A stretch of 64,000 nt of DNA from Euzebyella marina (GTDB lineage Bacteria; Bacteroidota; Bacteroidia; Flavobacteriales; Flavobacteriaceae). The stretch is from assembly GCF_014855515.1 (NCBI RefSeq), contig NZ_JACYFK010000001.1:62001-126000 (forward strand), written 5' to 3'. A program made the translations under genes and the position numbers. Of the stretch, positions 54,009 to 63,883 are shown piece by piece. Position 1 is the first letter of the stretch. The number at the start of each line of letters is the position of its first letter. The notes below the pieces were generated by a model, which ran no database searches, was not told the DNA's origin, and saw nothing but the letters and a program-made list of their open reading frames with translations.

Positions 54009-55919
54009 TCATGGTTTGTTAGACTTCTTTCGATTAGCGGCAGCAGCGGCCATACGCATTTGCTCACTGTCCCAATGATTGTCGTTCTGGTAAATGCCCC
54101 GTTGCCAGTCTTGGTCCATTACCTTTTCTTGTTGGGCCATTTCTTCGCGAGCCTTAAAAATATATTCCTTTTCATCTTTGGGCCGTTCAGCAGCCAAGCG
54201 GCGAAGGCTTTCTTCGTCTAACTTAATAAAATTCTGTGCCTGACGATAGAGCGTATATTTGCGAAAACCCATTTTACTGAGTACGTCGCTGGCCATTTTT
54301 ACCGAAGTATCGAGCGATTCACGGTAAATATTCTCTACCCCCATATTCAAAAGTTCATAGGCCTCGTACCTATTTTTCGCCCTGACCATCATGTCAACAT
54401 TTGGGTATTTCTTTTTGACTATTTCAATCAATTTGCGCGTAGTGGCAGGGTGATCCAATGCGCTTATCAGCACTTGGGCATCGGCAATACCCGCAGATTC
54501 CAACAAATCGATGCGTGTGGCGTCACCATAGTGGACTTCAAAACCCATTTTTCTTAGAAAATCGACCCGGTTGGAGTCAAAATCAAGAATGGTCGCCTCA
54601 ATACCATGCGAACGCAGAAAACGCCCAATGGTGCTTCCGAAATGACCAAATCCCACCAAAATAACCTTATGCTGTTTGGCAATATGGTCGATAGGCCTTT
54701 TCTCCGTTTCCCGAGTACCTATATTAGGCAAAATAAGCCGTTCGTTCATCATTGCCAATATAGGCGTCAAGGCCATGGTCAATGCCGTTACCACTAACAT
54801 GGTATCCATCTGCTCACCACTCAATATGTTCAGTTGAAAAGCAAACGAAAGCAGAACAAAAGCAAATTCACCAATTTGTGCTAGGCCTATGGTCAGAAGC
54901 AATCGTTGATCTAACTTGAGTTTAAAAAGCGCTCCTACAGCGTATAATACCAATGCTTTTAAAAGAATGATGGAAAAGAGGAGTCCGCCAATACCCCATG
55001 GATTTTCTTTGATGACAATAAAATTGATGGATGCCCCCACCGCAATAAAAAACAGACCCAACAATAGGTCTTTGAAAGGCTCGAGAGTACTTTCCAGCTC
55101 GTGCTTAAATTCACTCGTAGCTAAAACCACCCCGCCTAGAAAGGCACCCAGTGCAGGACTCAATCCTACCAATTCCATCAAAAACGATATCCCAAAAACG
55201 ATGAGTAAGGCAGAAGCCGTCAATAATTCCCGAACCCTGGTCATGGCCACTTTCCGCAGCATGGGTACAAAAAGGTATCGGCCCGCAACGACTATTAAAA
55301 CAACTGATACGATAATGGCCAATGTCTGTAAACCCAACGGTAAATTCTCCAGAAGATTGGCGTGGTCGCTATGCTCCTCTGCAGGTAAGGTAGCTGTATC
55401 CATAGAAGACAACAACGGAATAACGCCCAACATGAAAATAACGATGATATCTTGAAACAACAAGATGGAAAAAGAAGATGCCCCGTAGGTGGTTTCAAAA
55501 AGATTCTTCTCTTTAAGTGTTTGGAGTGTAATGGCCGTAGAAGACAGGGCCACCGCCATTGAAAAAGTTAGGGAAACCTCATACGAGTATCCCATCATAT
55601 CAAATAGAAAGTACGCCACCAGCATGGTAGCTAGTACCTGCGCGCCCCCCATGCCCAAAATGGTCTTACGCATGTTCCAGAAGTTCTTGGGTTCGATTTC
55701 CAATCCTATGAGAAAAAGCATCATAACCACTCCGAACTCCGCAAAATGGAGAATATCTTCCCCTTCCTCTCCGACAAAACCCAGTACATAAGGGCCAATC
55801 AATATACCCGCCATGAGATAGCCCAAAACCGAACTAAGCCCGAGCCGTTTGGCCAAAGGAACACATATCAAGGCCCCTGCCAAAAAAACGATAGCCTCAA
55901 AAAGAATACTTCCCGTCAT
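54009..55919 (-). CDS. KefB/KefC-type potassium:proton antiporter (CPA2 family)
   Basis: 636 residues. Inner-membrane antiporter domain with about 12 helices (1-395), including LFQDIIVIF (154-162) and IGLAQIGEFAFVLL (344-357), then a TrkA-N/RCK nucleotide-binding domain starting about 418 with GFGHFG (423-428) and D448-type acidic end of beta strand 2. KefB/C proteins export potassium during electrophile stress and are gated by glutathione adducts and NAD(H). The KefF-like gene four bases upstream supports this over a plain Na/H exchanger. Whether it senses glutathione or another thiol is not visible. Confidence 0.92.
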   Translation of the reverse strand: MTGSILFEAIVFLAGALICVPLAKRLGLSSVLGYLMAGILIGPYVLGFVGEEGEDILHFAEFGVVMMLFLIGLEIEPKNFWNMRKTILGMGGAQVLATMLVAYFLFDMMGYSYEVSLTFSMAVALSSTAITLQTLKEKNLFETTYGASSFSILLFQDIIVIFMLGVIPLLSSMDTATLPAEEHSDHANLLENLPLGLQTLAIIVSVVLIVVAGRYLFVPMLRKVAMTRVRELLTASALLIVFGISFLMELVGLSPALGAFLGGVVLATSEFKHELESTLEPFKDLLLGLFFIAVGASINFIVIKENPWGIGGLLFSIILLKALVLYAVGALFKLKLDQRLLLTIGLAQIGEFAFVLLSFAFQLNILSGEQMDTMLVVTALTMALTPILAMMNERLILPNIGTRETEKRPIDHIAKQHKVILVGFGHFGSTIGRFLRSHGIEATILDFDSNRVDFLRKMGFEVHYGDATRIDLLESAGIADAQVLISALDHPATTRKLIEIVKKKYPNVDMMVRAKNRYEAYELLNMGVENIYRESLDTSVKMASDVLSKMGFRKYTLYRQAQNFIKLDEESLRRLAAERPKDEKEYIFKAREEMAQQEKVMDQDWQRGIYQNDNHWDSEQMRMAAAAANRKKSNKP

Positions 55920-55923
55920 GAAA

Positions 55924-56517
55924 CTAGGTATTAAGTTGTTCCAAATCGTTCAACATAGAACAATCCTTCATTGCTTGTGGGGAGCAGTCATCTTGCAAAA
56001 ACTGCAGCATTTGAGCGTATTGCCTGCCCATGTCAAGAAGTTCATCGTCAGAAAGGCGGTGCGTTCCCATAATGGCAAACGGGGGCAAGTATTGCATACC
56101 ACAAAGTCGTGCGGTCTGCTCAAAGGGTCTTAAAAATTCATTGACGGAATAGTGGTTGCTACCCTCCGAGCAATAGAGTTCACGAGAGCCTCCCGTAGTG
56201 ATTACATTGAGGCACTTTTTGTTCAAAAGGGCCTTACCATCCGGCCCGTAGGCCCAATTATACTCTAAAACGAGGTCTATCCACTGCTTCATCAATGGCG
56301 GACAACTGTACCAATACATCGGATGGTGCCAAACGACAATATCGTGCTGCGCCAACAGCTCTTTTTCAAAAGAAATATTGATATGAAAATCGGGATAGTG
56401 CTCGTAAAGATCATGAAAGGTCACGCCTTTCATTTTCTCTATTTCGCCTACCAACATTTTATTGGTTCGGCTTTGCTCGAATTTGGGATGGGCAAAAAGA
56501 ATTAGGATGGAGTTCAT
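55924..56517 (-). CDS. KefF-like NAD(P)H quinone oxidoreductase / potassium-efflux ancillary protein
   Basis: 197 residues, cytoplasmic, flavodoxin-like NQO1-type fold. Seen: ILILFAHPKFEQSRTN at the N-terminus, HHPMYWYSCPPLMKQWIDLVL (in part PMYWYSCPPLMKQWID), and ITTGGSRELY. These are the hallmarks of the FMN-dependent MdaB/KefF family, which reduce quinones; KefF also activates KefC. First gene of a three-gene operon (four-base gap to the antiporter). Confidence 0.92.
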   Translation of the reverse strand: MNSILILFAHPKFEQSRTNKMLVGEIEKMKGVTFHDLYEHYPDFHINISFEKELLAQHDIVVWHHPMYWYSCPPLMKQWIDLVLEYNWAYGPDGKALLNKKCLNVITTGGSRELYCSEGSNHYSVNEFLRPFEQTARLCGMQYLPPFAIMGTHRLSDDELLDMGRQYAQMLQFLQDDCSPQAMKDCSMLNDLEQLNT

Positions 56518-57076
56518 GCCCGAATTTAAGGGAAAAAAATTTCAAATCATAAGTATGAATGTTGAATGAATCAGCTAAACTTCGCTTGAATAAAAGATTA
56601 GAAATTTCCACTAGCCATAGTATTATAGCCCTATTTATCTTCACAAATAAAAACGAACTTTTTACTGAGGCCTTTCTAAAAAAGTGTCAAATCTTAAAAA
56701 GTTAAAACCTTATTTTTTTCTATCTCAAGAATTAGAATCACAATTATTGCTAAATAAAATTCAATGTTAATTCCAAAATTAAAATGTACAATTAGCAATA
56801 AAACCGCTCCATAAAAAACCATCAAGAAATATTTTATAGGAAAAAGAAGCAATTAATGATTTCTTCATCTTGAAACAGTAAAACTTGTAAAGAGATTTTT
56901 AATTTGATACTATAAATATTAAAAAATTTCAATTTGAAAGTTTAATACCATTTTTATTCATTTCATCCACATTTAAGGTGTTTTGTCTATACTTTTAAGA
57001 TATGTACTTTCAATAAAAAATTTAATCTTACTTTGGCCATCATAATACCACTTCCCCCACCAAACTTTTTATACTC
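56518..57076. other. AT-rich divergent intergenic region before the exopolysaccharide locus
   Basis: 559 bases, visibly richer in A and T than the region to the left, and no gene on either strand. It must carry the promoters of the kefF-like operon and of the exopolysaccharide operon. A TTTTG at 56981-56985 and TACTTTC at 57005-57011 are at promoter-like spacing but match poorly. No terminator, operator or conserved leader was convincing. Confidence 0.55.
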
Positions 57077-57907
57077 ATGAAATTTATCGAGGAAACCTTC
57101 CTATCATCGCTATTGACAAAATTTCGAGAACGATGTAGTTTTAATTCTCTGGCTATCTGCTTATCCCTTGCCGCACTTTGTTCTTGTGTCAATGTTAAAA
57201 AAGCGACTTATTTTAATAATGTTGGCAATTTGGAATTCTTAGATGAGTTCGAGGTTCAAGAACCAATTCTTAAGAAGAATGACATTCTAAGTATTTCAGT
57301 TAGCAGTCTTAATCCCGAAGCTGCTGAAATGTTCAATGTATCTAATCTAACCGCAACCCAAAGCTCTTCTTCTGAAGGTAAAACGACACAAGCCTCAGGT
57401 TATCTCATCGACCAAGATGGGTTTATAAGTTTTCCTTTTTTAGGAAAAATAGAAGCGGCAGGAATAAGTAAAAAGGCTTTACGCGAATACATAACTCAAC
57501 AATTAGTTGATAGAAAATTACTATTAGAACCAATTGTTGATGTAAGATATCTAAATTTCAAGGTTTCAGTCCTGGGTGAAGTTAACGACCCTTCAGTTCT
57601 AAGTATCCCAAATGAAAAGGTGACCTTATTAGAGGCGCTTGGACTAGCAGGCGATATGACCATATATGCTAAGCGAGATAATGTCTTGTTAATTCGTGAA
57701 GAAGGAGGTATTAAAAAGACAAGAAGAATTGATCTTACAACCAATGAATTATTTACATCACCTTTCTATTATTTAAAATCAAACGATATTATTTATGTAC
57801 AACCTAGCAAGTCAAAAGTTGCTACAACCTCACGTGCAACTCAGTGGCTACCTGTGGTCATTAGTGCTCTGTCATTAATGGTAATCTCTATTTCAAGTTT
57901 CAGATAA
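57077..57907 (+). CDS. Wza-like polysaccharide export lipoprotein
   Basis: 276 residues. Signal with LCSC lipobox (Cys37), a Poly_export domain (about 60-150, LKKNDILSISVSSLNPEA, GYLIDQDGFISFPFLGKI) and an SLBB-like domain (about 165-220, VSVLGEVNDPSVLSIPN), then a C-terminal hydrophobic helix (about 257-273). This short form with one SLBB and a tail helix is the usual Bacteroidota version of the outer-membrane capsule/exopolysaccharide channel component. Its stop shares bases with the kinase start (TAATG), so they are translated together. Confidence 0.92.
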   Translation: MKFIEETFLSSLLTKFRERCSFNSLAICLSLAALCSCVNVKKATYFNNVGNLEFLDEFEVQEPILKKNDILSISVSSLNPEAAEMFNVSNLTATQSSSSEGKTTQASGYLIDQDGFISFPFLGKIEAAGISKKALREYITQQLVDRKLLLEPIVDVRYLNFKVSVLGEVNDPSVLSIPNEKVTLLEALGLAGDMTIYAKRDNVLLIREEGGIKKTRRIDLTTNELFTSPFYYLKSNDIIYVQPSKSKVATTSRATQWLPVVISALSLMVISISSFR

Positions 57908-60231
57908 TGAATAATCACCCAATGACCGATGCAAACTCAATGAAAACCAAAGACAACTTGTTCTTGGCCCTCTTGGGCAAGTACCTGCCCTTTTGGCCAA
58001 TTTTTATAATGCTCTTTGTTTTCTGTATGATTTTGTGCTGGAGCTACTTGCAATTCGAAAAGCCACTTTTCGAAATTTCTGCCGCAATGATGATAAAAGA
58101 CGAAAGAAAAGGGGTCGATGATTCAGAAATAATAGAAGCAATAAATTTATTTGATTCTAAAAAGATATTAGAAAACGAAATTGAAATAATCAGGTCGAGA
58201 GAGGTAATAAGTAATGTTGTTGATAGTTTATCCCTGTACATATCGCAATTTGAAGAGACTGGATTTTTTGATAAGTCGGCATACCACTCCTCACCTATTC
58301 AAATCAGGTTTAGACATTCAGATAGCATTAAAATAGACCCAAAAATTGAACAAAAAATATTCTTTCAATTTGATACCGAACAAAAGACGGTATCTATTGA
58401 GAACAAAACTTACCCATTGAACAAATGGGTAAGAATACCGTTGGGGGAATTAATTTTCACCGCCAGTAACTCTCAAATAGAAAAAACAGTAAACCCTATA
58501 TACTTCACTATTAGTAACGTAAAAAATGTAACTAATAATATCATTGAAAATCTAGAAGTAAATACAACCGATAAAGTTTCTACTGTTGTCAATCTCACTA
58601 TAAGAGACGCAATACCTCAAAGAGGTGAGACTATTTTAAATGAGATAATCAAAGCATACAACCAGAAAGCCCTAGCTGATAGAAATTATTTGGCCAAAAG
58701 CACATTGGCTTTTATTGAAGATAGAATGACCAGTGTTGAAAACGACCTGAACTCTTTAGAGGCCGAAGTTCAGAAATTCAAATCATCGACAGGTGCAGTA
58801 GATTTAAGCGAACAGGGAAAACTATATTTACAAGATGCCGGACAAAATGATCGAAAAATTGAAAACATTCGTCTGCAAATGGCTGTTTTAGACCAAGTTG
58901 AAGATTATGTTTTATCTAAAAATAAATTAGGTGGCCTTGTGCCCTCTACCTTGGGCATTGAGGACCCTATTTTAAGTCAACTATTGGAGAAACTTTACGA
59001 TTCAGAAATTCGATACGAGCGGCTAAAAAAGACTACTGCTGAAAACAACCCGATTTTACTTTCAATTACTAATGAAATTGAAAAGATTCGGCCAAGTATA
59101 CTAGAAAATATCAAAAATCAACAGGTCAATCTGAATGCGAGTTTAGGAAATTTAAATAGAAATTCAGGAAAATTCAATTCGGCCCTAAAAACGTTACCCG
59201 AACAAGAACGTGCTCTTTTAGAAATTAAAAGAAGAGAAGAAATTAAGAAAGACCTCTTCTCATATCTACTACAGAAAAGAGAAGAAACGGCTTTAGCCTA
59301 TGCCCCCACTCTAGAAGACACAAGAATTGTAGATAAAGCCGAGGCATCGCCTCTACCTGTCAGCCCAAATCCTAAAATGGTTTATGCAATGGGCATTCTA
59401 ATATCATTATGCTTGGCGATGGGCTTTATCGTCATAAAAGAAGGACTAAATAATAAGATTCTTTTTAGACATGAAATTGAAAAATTGACTCAAATTCCAA
59501 TTATTGCCGAAATCACGCATCAATATGAAAAAGAAAGTAAAGCTGCAATAGCATACAATGAACATAATCTTAATCAGTTTCGAGATCTTAGGTTAGCATT
59601 GGGTTTATATGGAACTTCCAAAGACATCAAGAAAATTACCGTAACCTCAAGCATTGAAGGCGAAGGAAAGAGTTTTCTTTCCAAGAATCTTGCTCTCAGT
59701 TTAGCATCATCGGGCAACAAAGTAGTTCTAATAGACTTCGACCTTCACAAAAAACAGTCATCCCCTTTATTTAAAAAATACAAATCCGAAGGCATATGTG
59801 GCTTTATTTACGGCAAAACACAAGTGCAAGAATTGCCTCAAGAAACGAATATTAACAATCTATTCATTATAGGTAGTGGTGCTAATAATGCCAACACCAA
59901 AATTTCAGATTTGCTATTGGGCTTCGATTTAAATAATCTTTTCGGGTATCTAGAAAATAAATTTGATTATATTATTATTGACACCCCGCCTATAGGTTTT
60001 GCTACTGATTCCTATGTTCTTGCAAACCATTGCGACCTTACTTTATTTGTTGTCAAACACGCATATACGCCAAAAGAATTGGTAGGAATACTTGACAGCA
60101 GTAAAAATCTGCAAATGATAAACAAGGTCTTCATTGTTTTTAATGGTTTAAAAAATAGAGGGTATAAAACTCTAGGCTATGGAGACAATTATGGCCAAGT
60201 ACCGAGTAAGATAGCATATTACAATCATTAA
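57907..60231 (+). CDS. Wzc-like polysaccharide co-polymerase with tyrosine autokinase domain
   Basis: 774 residues, inner membrane. First helix about 29-49, periplasmic Wzz domain with coiled-coil helices (about 250-460), second helix about 492-513, then a BY-kinase domain: Walker A SSIEGEGKS (about 581-589), Walker A' VVLIDFD (about 605-611), Walker B YIIIDTPP (about 687-694). The C-terminus has a tyrosine cluster (GYK, GYGDNYG, AYYNH) for autophosphorylation. It controls chain length and export with the Wza-like partner. A 1-base TAATG overlap links it to that gene. Confidence 0.93.
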   Translation: MNNHPMTDANSMKTKDNLFLALLGKYLPFWPIFIMLFVFCMILCWSYLQFEKPLFEISAAMMIKDERKGVDDSEIIEAINLFDSKKILENEIEIIRSREVISNVVDSLSLYISQFEETGFFDKSAYHSSPIQIRFRHSDSIKIDPKIEQKIFFQFDTEQKTVSIENKTYPLNKWVRIPLGELIFTASNSQIEKTVNPIYFTISNVKNVTNNIIENLEVNTTDKVSTVVNLTIRDAIPQRGETILNEIIKAYNQKALADRNYLAKSTLAFIEDRMTSVENDLNSLEAEVQKFKSSTGAVDLSEQGKLYLQDAGQNDRKIENIRLQMAVLDQVEDYVLSKNKLGGLVPSTLGIEDPILSQLLEKLYDSEIRYERLKKTTAENNPILLSITNEIEKIRPSILENIKNQQVNLNASLGNLNRNSGKFNSALKTLPEQERALLEIKRREEIKKDLFSYLLQKREETALAYAPTLEDTRIVDKAEASPLPVSPNPKMVYAMGILISLCLAMGFIVIKEGLNNKILFRHEIEKLTQIPIIAEITHQYEKESKAAIAYNEHNLNQFRDLRLALGLYGTSKDIKKITVTSSIEGEGKSFLSKNLALSLASSGNKVVLIDFDLHKKQSSPLFKKYKSEGICGFIYGKTQVQELPQETNINNLFIIGSGANNANTKISDLLLGFDLNNLFGYLENKFDYIIIDTPPIGFATDSYVLANHCDLTLFVVKHAYTPKELVGILDSSKNLQMINKVFIVFNGLKNRGYKTLGYGDNYGQVPSKIAYYNH

Positions 60232-60314
60232 TGAAATTGAAAATTTCTCGATGACATTGCAACATAGAAAATAGCCAACAATTTTGATTTAAGCTCAATG
60301 GAGCTTTTATATAC

Positions 60315-61658
60315 ATGCACGAAAAAAGACAAAACTTTCTATTAAATAAGATAAAAGCTTTAAGCATGAATGAAGGTGTTAAAAAATATGCATTTAACAC
60401 TTCTTGGCTATTTAGCGAACAGATTATTAGAATGGTCGTGGGTCTTCTTGTTGGTGTATGGGTCGCAAGGTATCTTGGGCCTTCAAAGTTTGGCCTTTTA
60501 AACTACGCCTATAGCTTAGTGGGCCTTTTCGGAGCTATAGCTACTCTTGGCCTAAATAGTGTTGTCATTAGGGATATTGTAAAAAGCAAAGAGAAAGATG
60601 TCAACATACTCTTGGGCACTGCATTTTTCTTAAAAATAATTGGGGCGGCTATTACCATCTGTATTTTATGGGTTTCTATTGTGTTGATAGATGGCGATAA
60701 ACTTACATCAATCTTAGTGTTTATCATTGCTTCTTCAACTATCTTTCAAAGTTTCAATGTAATCGATTTCTATTTTCAGGCTAAAGTAAAATCCAAGTTC
60801 GTCGTCTATACCAACTTTATTGTTTTAGGGGTAGCTAGCCTTCTTAAGGTTATATTAATAGTTACAAAAGCCCCTTTACAGTATTTCGCAATGGTTTTTC
60901 TTGTTGAGAGTATTATACTTGCCCTAGGGCTATTCTTATTTTATAAACTTCAAAAAAACAATATTAAAAATTGGAAATTCAGAAAACTCATTGCAAAAAA
61001 GTTATTAAGGGATAGCTGGCCTCTTATTCTATCAAGTATTGCAGTCTCTATTGGAATGCGTATTGATCAAGTTATGTTAAAAACATTAATAAATGAAGAA
61101 AGTGTTGGCTATTATTCGGTAGGGGTAAAACTAGCAGAAGTATTTAATTTCATTCCTGTTCTTATTGTCCAATCGGTATTTCCAAAAATTGTAGGCATGA
61201 ATTTTAATTCCGATAGAAAAGTACTTGTTCTACTAATTCGATACGTTTTTTTCGCACTAATAATTTTGGGACTAGTTGTTAACACTTTGTCTCAATTTAT
61301 AGTAAATCTTTTGTACGGTCCTAATTATTATCCCAGTTCAAATGTTCTTGACATTTTGATTTGGACAATCCCTTTCGTATATCTCAATTTAATCACCATT
61401 GCAATCCTACAGACCAAGAACTTTAATAAAATGGTATTAATAAGACAAGCAACTTTAGCAGGATTAAATATCCTCGTCAATCTTTTTCTTATACCTCGCT
61501 ACGGGATACTCGGAGCTGCAATTGCTACAGTTTTTGCAGAATTTTCGGTTATATTATTGGGTTTTCTAATTCCCAAAGAAAGATGGGTTTTTGGTGTTAG
61601 AGCACAAGCTTTACTATTCATACCTGAAAAATTTTTTACCACTCAAAAAAAAATATGA
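60315..61658 (+). CDS. Oligosaccharide-unit flippase (Wzx-type, MOP superfamily)
   Basis: 447 residues with about 12-14 hydrophobic helices. The N-terminal NTSWLFSEQIIRMVVGLLVGVWVARYLGPSKFG (in part VGVWVARYLGPSKFGLLNYA) is the characteristic polysaccharide-biosynthesis flippase opening. It moves lipid-linked repeat units across the inner membrane. ATG 60366 is a possible later start; the residues before NEGVKKY resemble those of related proteins, so 60315 is kept. Strongly AT-rich. Its stop overlaps the next start as ATGA. Confidence 0.9.
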   Translation: MHEKRQNFLLNKIKALSMNEGVKKYAFNTSWLFSEQIIRMVVGLLVGVWVARYLGPSKFGLLNYAYSLVGLFGAIATLGLNSVVIRDIVKSKEKDVNILLGTAFFLKIIGAAITICILWVSIVLIDGDKLTSILVFIIASSTIFQSFNVIDFYFQAKVKSKFVVYTNFIVLGVASLLKVILIVTKAPLQYFAMVFLVESIILALGLFLFYKLQKNNIKNWKFRKLIAKKLLRDSWPLILSSIAVSIGMRIDQVMLKTLINEESVGYYSVGVKLAEVFNFIPVLIVQSVFPKIVGMNFNSDRKVLVLLIRYVFFALIILGLVVNTLSQFIVNLLYGPNYYPSSNVLDILIWTIPFVYLNLITIAILQTKNFNKMVLIRQATLAGLNILVNLFLIPRYGILGAAIATVFAEFSVILLGFLIPKERWVFGVRAQALLFIPEKFFTTQKKI

Positions 61659-62569
61659 AAACACCTTTACTCTTCATAACATTCAATCGCCCGGATACAA
61701 CGGCGAAGGTTTTCGAAAAAATAAAAAATCTTAAGCCGAAAAAACTCTTTATCTCTTCAGATGGGCCAAGGAATTATGTTGAAGGTGAATTTGAAAAGGT
61801 AATGACCTGCAGAGAAATGTTTAAAAAAGAGAATATTGACTGGGATTGCGAAGTTAAGCGCCTCTATTATGATGAAAATAAAGGCTGTGCGCTTGCAGTG
61901 TCAGACTCAATTACCAAATCATTTGAGCTTGTTGACGAATTGATTATTCTTGAGGATGATGTAATTCCGCATCCTTCTTTCTTTACTTTTTGCAGCAAAA
62001 TGCTAAATCAATATAGAGATAACCATAAAGTTATGCACATCTCTGGAACCAGGTGGAACCCTGAGTTCGAAGTTGGGAAAGGAGACCATTTCTTCAGCCT
62101 TATAGGACATATTTGGGGTTGGGCTACTTGGAAACGGGCTTGGAAAAAATATGATTACGACCTTAAAGATTTACCTCAGTTTGAAAAAGACAAATCATTA
62201 CAAAAATTATATCAAAGTAAATCAATAAGTAAATTTTGGCTCAAAAATTTTCACTCGGTTAATATGCCAAATAAAAAAACTTGGGACTATCAGTGGCAAT
62301 TTAGCATATTTTTTAATGAAGGGCTTGCGGTAGTACCTGCTGTAAATCTAACCTCAAACATAGGCACTCAAGGTGTTCATTATCAAGGAGAAGCAACAGA
62401 ACATCATTTTCAAGAGACTTTTTCATGGGAAGAACAACCTGACATCTTTGTTAATATCAAGGTTAATATGGAGTATGAGAAATATCATATGAGAAAAAGA
62501 TTTATGAAAAAACCTCCATTAAGTAAACGAATTAGAGATAAAGTCAGAAGAACAATTGCTAGGCCATAA
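61655..62569 (+). CDS. Glycosyltransferase (GT2/GT-A fold, nucleotide-sugar transferase)
   Basis: 304 residues, cytoplasmic. Opens with PLLFITFNRPDTTAKVFEKI and has LFISSDGPR, ENKGCALAVSDSI and the metal-binding region IILEDDVIPHPSFF (EDD near residue 99-101), as in the GT-A sugar-transferases related to GnT-I/HlpA-like proteins found in surface-polysaccharide clusters. WGWATWKRAWKKYDYD is typical of the group. Adds one sugar to the repeat unit; donor and acceptor unknown. Confidence 0.85.
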   Translation: MKTPLLFITFNRPDTTAKVFEKIKNLKPKKLFISSDGPRNYVEGEFEKVMTCREMFKKENIDWDCEVKRLYYDENKGCALAVSDSITKSFELVDELIILEDDVIPHPSFFTFCSKMLNQYRDNHKVMHISGTRWNPEFEVGKGDHFFSLIGHIWGWATWKRAWKKYDYDLKDLPQFEKDKSLQKLYQSKSISKFWLKNFHSVNMPNKKTWDYQWQFSIFFNEGLAVVPAVNLTSNIGTQGVHYQGEATEHHFQETFSWEEQPDIFVNIKVNMEYEKYHMRKRFMKKPPLSKRIRDKVRRTIARP

Positions 62570-62636
62570 TGAAAAAAATCCAATGAAGTCTGACAATATA
62601 TGACTAGAAAACTTTAAAAGAAAGATTCCTTTTTAC

Positions 62637-63869
62637 ATGAAAATTACTCATATCTCAACATTCGGCAGTGGTGGGGCGGCAAAAGCGGCAAAAAGAATTC
62701 ATGACCAAATGAAGAAAGATGGTCATGACAGTAGATTTTTGTTTCTTGAAAAAGGGTCTGAAAGTAAATATGAAATTAAATATTCTAAAAAGCTATACTT
62801 AATTGACTTGGCAGCTCGAATATTAAAGAAAATGGGCTTACCTCCTAATCTTGAGCAGTCGAATGACTTTAAGATTAGGAGATTCAAGAAAAAATTTGAA
62901 TATTTTTCATTTGCCAACACTTCTTATATTGATCTACCCAACCATGAGGCTATTCAGCACTGCGATATTATAAACCTGCACTTTGTAGCCAATTTTATTG
63001 ATGTGCCTAGTTTTTTTAAGAACATTAAAAAGCCCATTGTTTGGACCTTACATGACATGAACCCCTTTCAAGGCGGTTTTCACTACAAACTAGATGAAAA
63101 AGCTTATGCTTTTCAACTCAATGGTCTTGACGACGAGCAATATGACTTTAAAAGAAGGGCTTTCAAACCATTATCTAAGAATTTATTGACCATTGTAACG
63201 CCATCATTTTGGATGTATCAAAAATCAAAAGATTCACAACTCCTGAGAAAATTCTCGCATTTTCATATTTCAAATGGTATAGACACCGAAATATTTAAGC
63301 CATTAAACAAAAAAGAATGTGCAAAAAGTTTAGAGATGTCTACAAATAAACCTATAGTCCTTTTTGTTGCAGAGAGCCTTCGAAATAAGAGAAAAGGGTT
63401 TAATCTTGTTTTAGACCTTGTAAAAGACCCCAATTTGCTTCTTAAATATCACTTTGTCGCAGTTGGGGAAGTTCAAAATTCTAGAGCAACAAAAGATATC
63501 ACATTTTTAGGAAGAATCAGCGATGAAGTTCAGATGAGCAAAGTTTATAATGCTGCCGATTTTTTTATACTCCCAAGCATTGAAGATAATTTGCCGAATA
63601 CAATGATAGAAAGTCTCTGTTGTGGCACTCCAGTAGTAGGGTTTGAAGTGGGCGGAATTAAAGAGACCATTACAAACGGTGAGAATGGGTTTTTAAGCAA
63701 AGAGATAACTGTGGATGGTCTCAAAAAAGCTCTTTTGAATTGCGATGAAATCGGGATGGCGAAATATGGCCAAAAAATAGCTGAAAATGCACGATTAAAA
63801 TTTCAACTTACTCTACAAACGGATAAATATATTGCTTTATACAATAGTCTTGTTCGACAGTTGTCTTAA
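62637..63869 (+). CDS. Glycosyltransferase family 4-like (GT-B fold)
   Basis: 410 residues. N-terminal domain starts ITHISTFGSGGAAKAAKRIH (positions 3-22; glycine-rich acceptor loop), with WTLHDMNPFQGG in the middle; the C-terminal domain has NGIDTEIFKPLNK, FLGRISDEVQMSKVYNAADFFILPSIEDNLPN (in part YNAADFFILPSIEDNLPN) and the E-x7-E-like ESLCCGTPVVGFEVGG sugar-nucleotide site. Likely a mannosyl-/glucosyltransferase-like retaining enzyme of the exopolysaccharide pathway. Confidence 0.9.
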   Translation: MKITHISTFGSGGAAKAAKRIHDQMKKDGHDSRFLFLEKGSESKYEIKYSKKLYLIDLAARILKKMGLPPNLEQSNDFKIRRFKKKFEYFSFANTSYIDLPNHEAIQHCDIINLHFVANFIDVPSFFKNIKKPIVWTLHDMNPFQGGFHYKLDEKAYAFQLNGLDDEQYDFKRRAFKPLSKNLLTIVTPSFWMYQKSKDSQLLRKFSHFHISNGIDTEIFKPLNKKECAKSLEMSTNKPIVLFVAESLRNKRKGFNLVLDLVKDPNLLLKYHFVAVGEVQNSRATKDITFLGRISDEVQMSKVYNAADFFILPSIEDNLPNTMIESLCCGTPVVGFEVGGIKETITNGENGFLSKEITVDGLKKALLNCDEIGMAKYGQKIAENARLKFQLTLQTDKYIALYNSLVRQLS

Positions 63870-63883
63870 AAGAAAAAACTTGA

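Noticed and set aside
54916-55455. Plus-strand open frame of 179 codons inside the KefB-like gene
   Set aside because: Antisense shadow of membrane helices (Ser/Asn/Thr/Lys-rich pattern), no known features.
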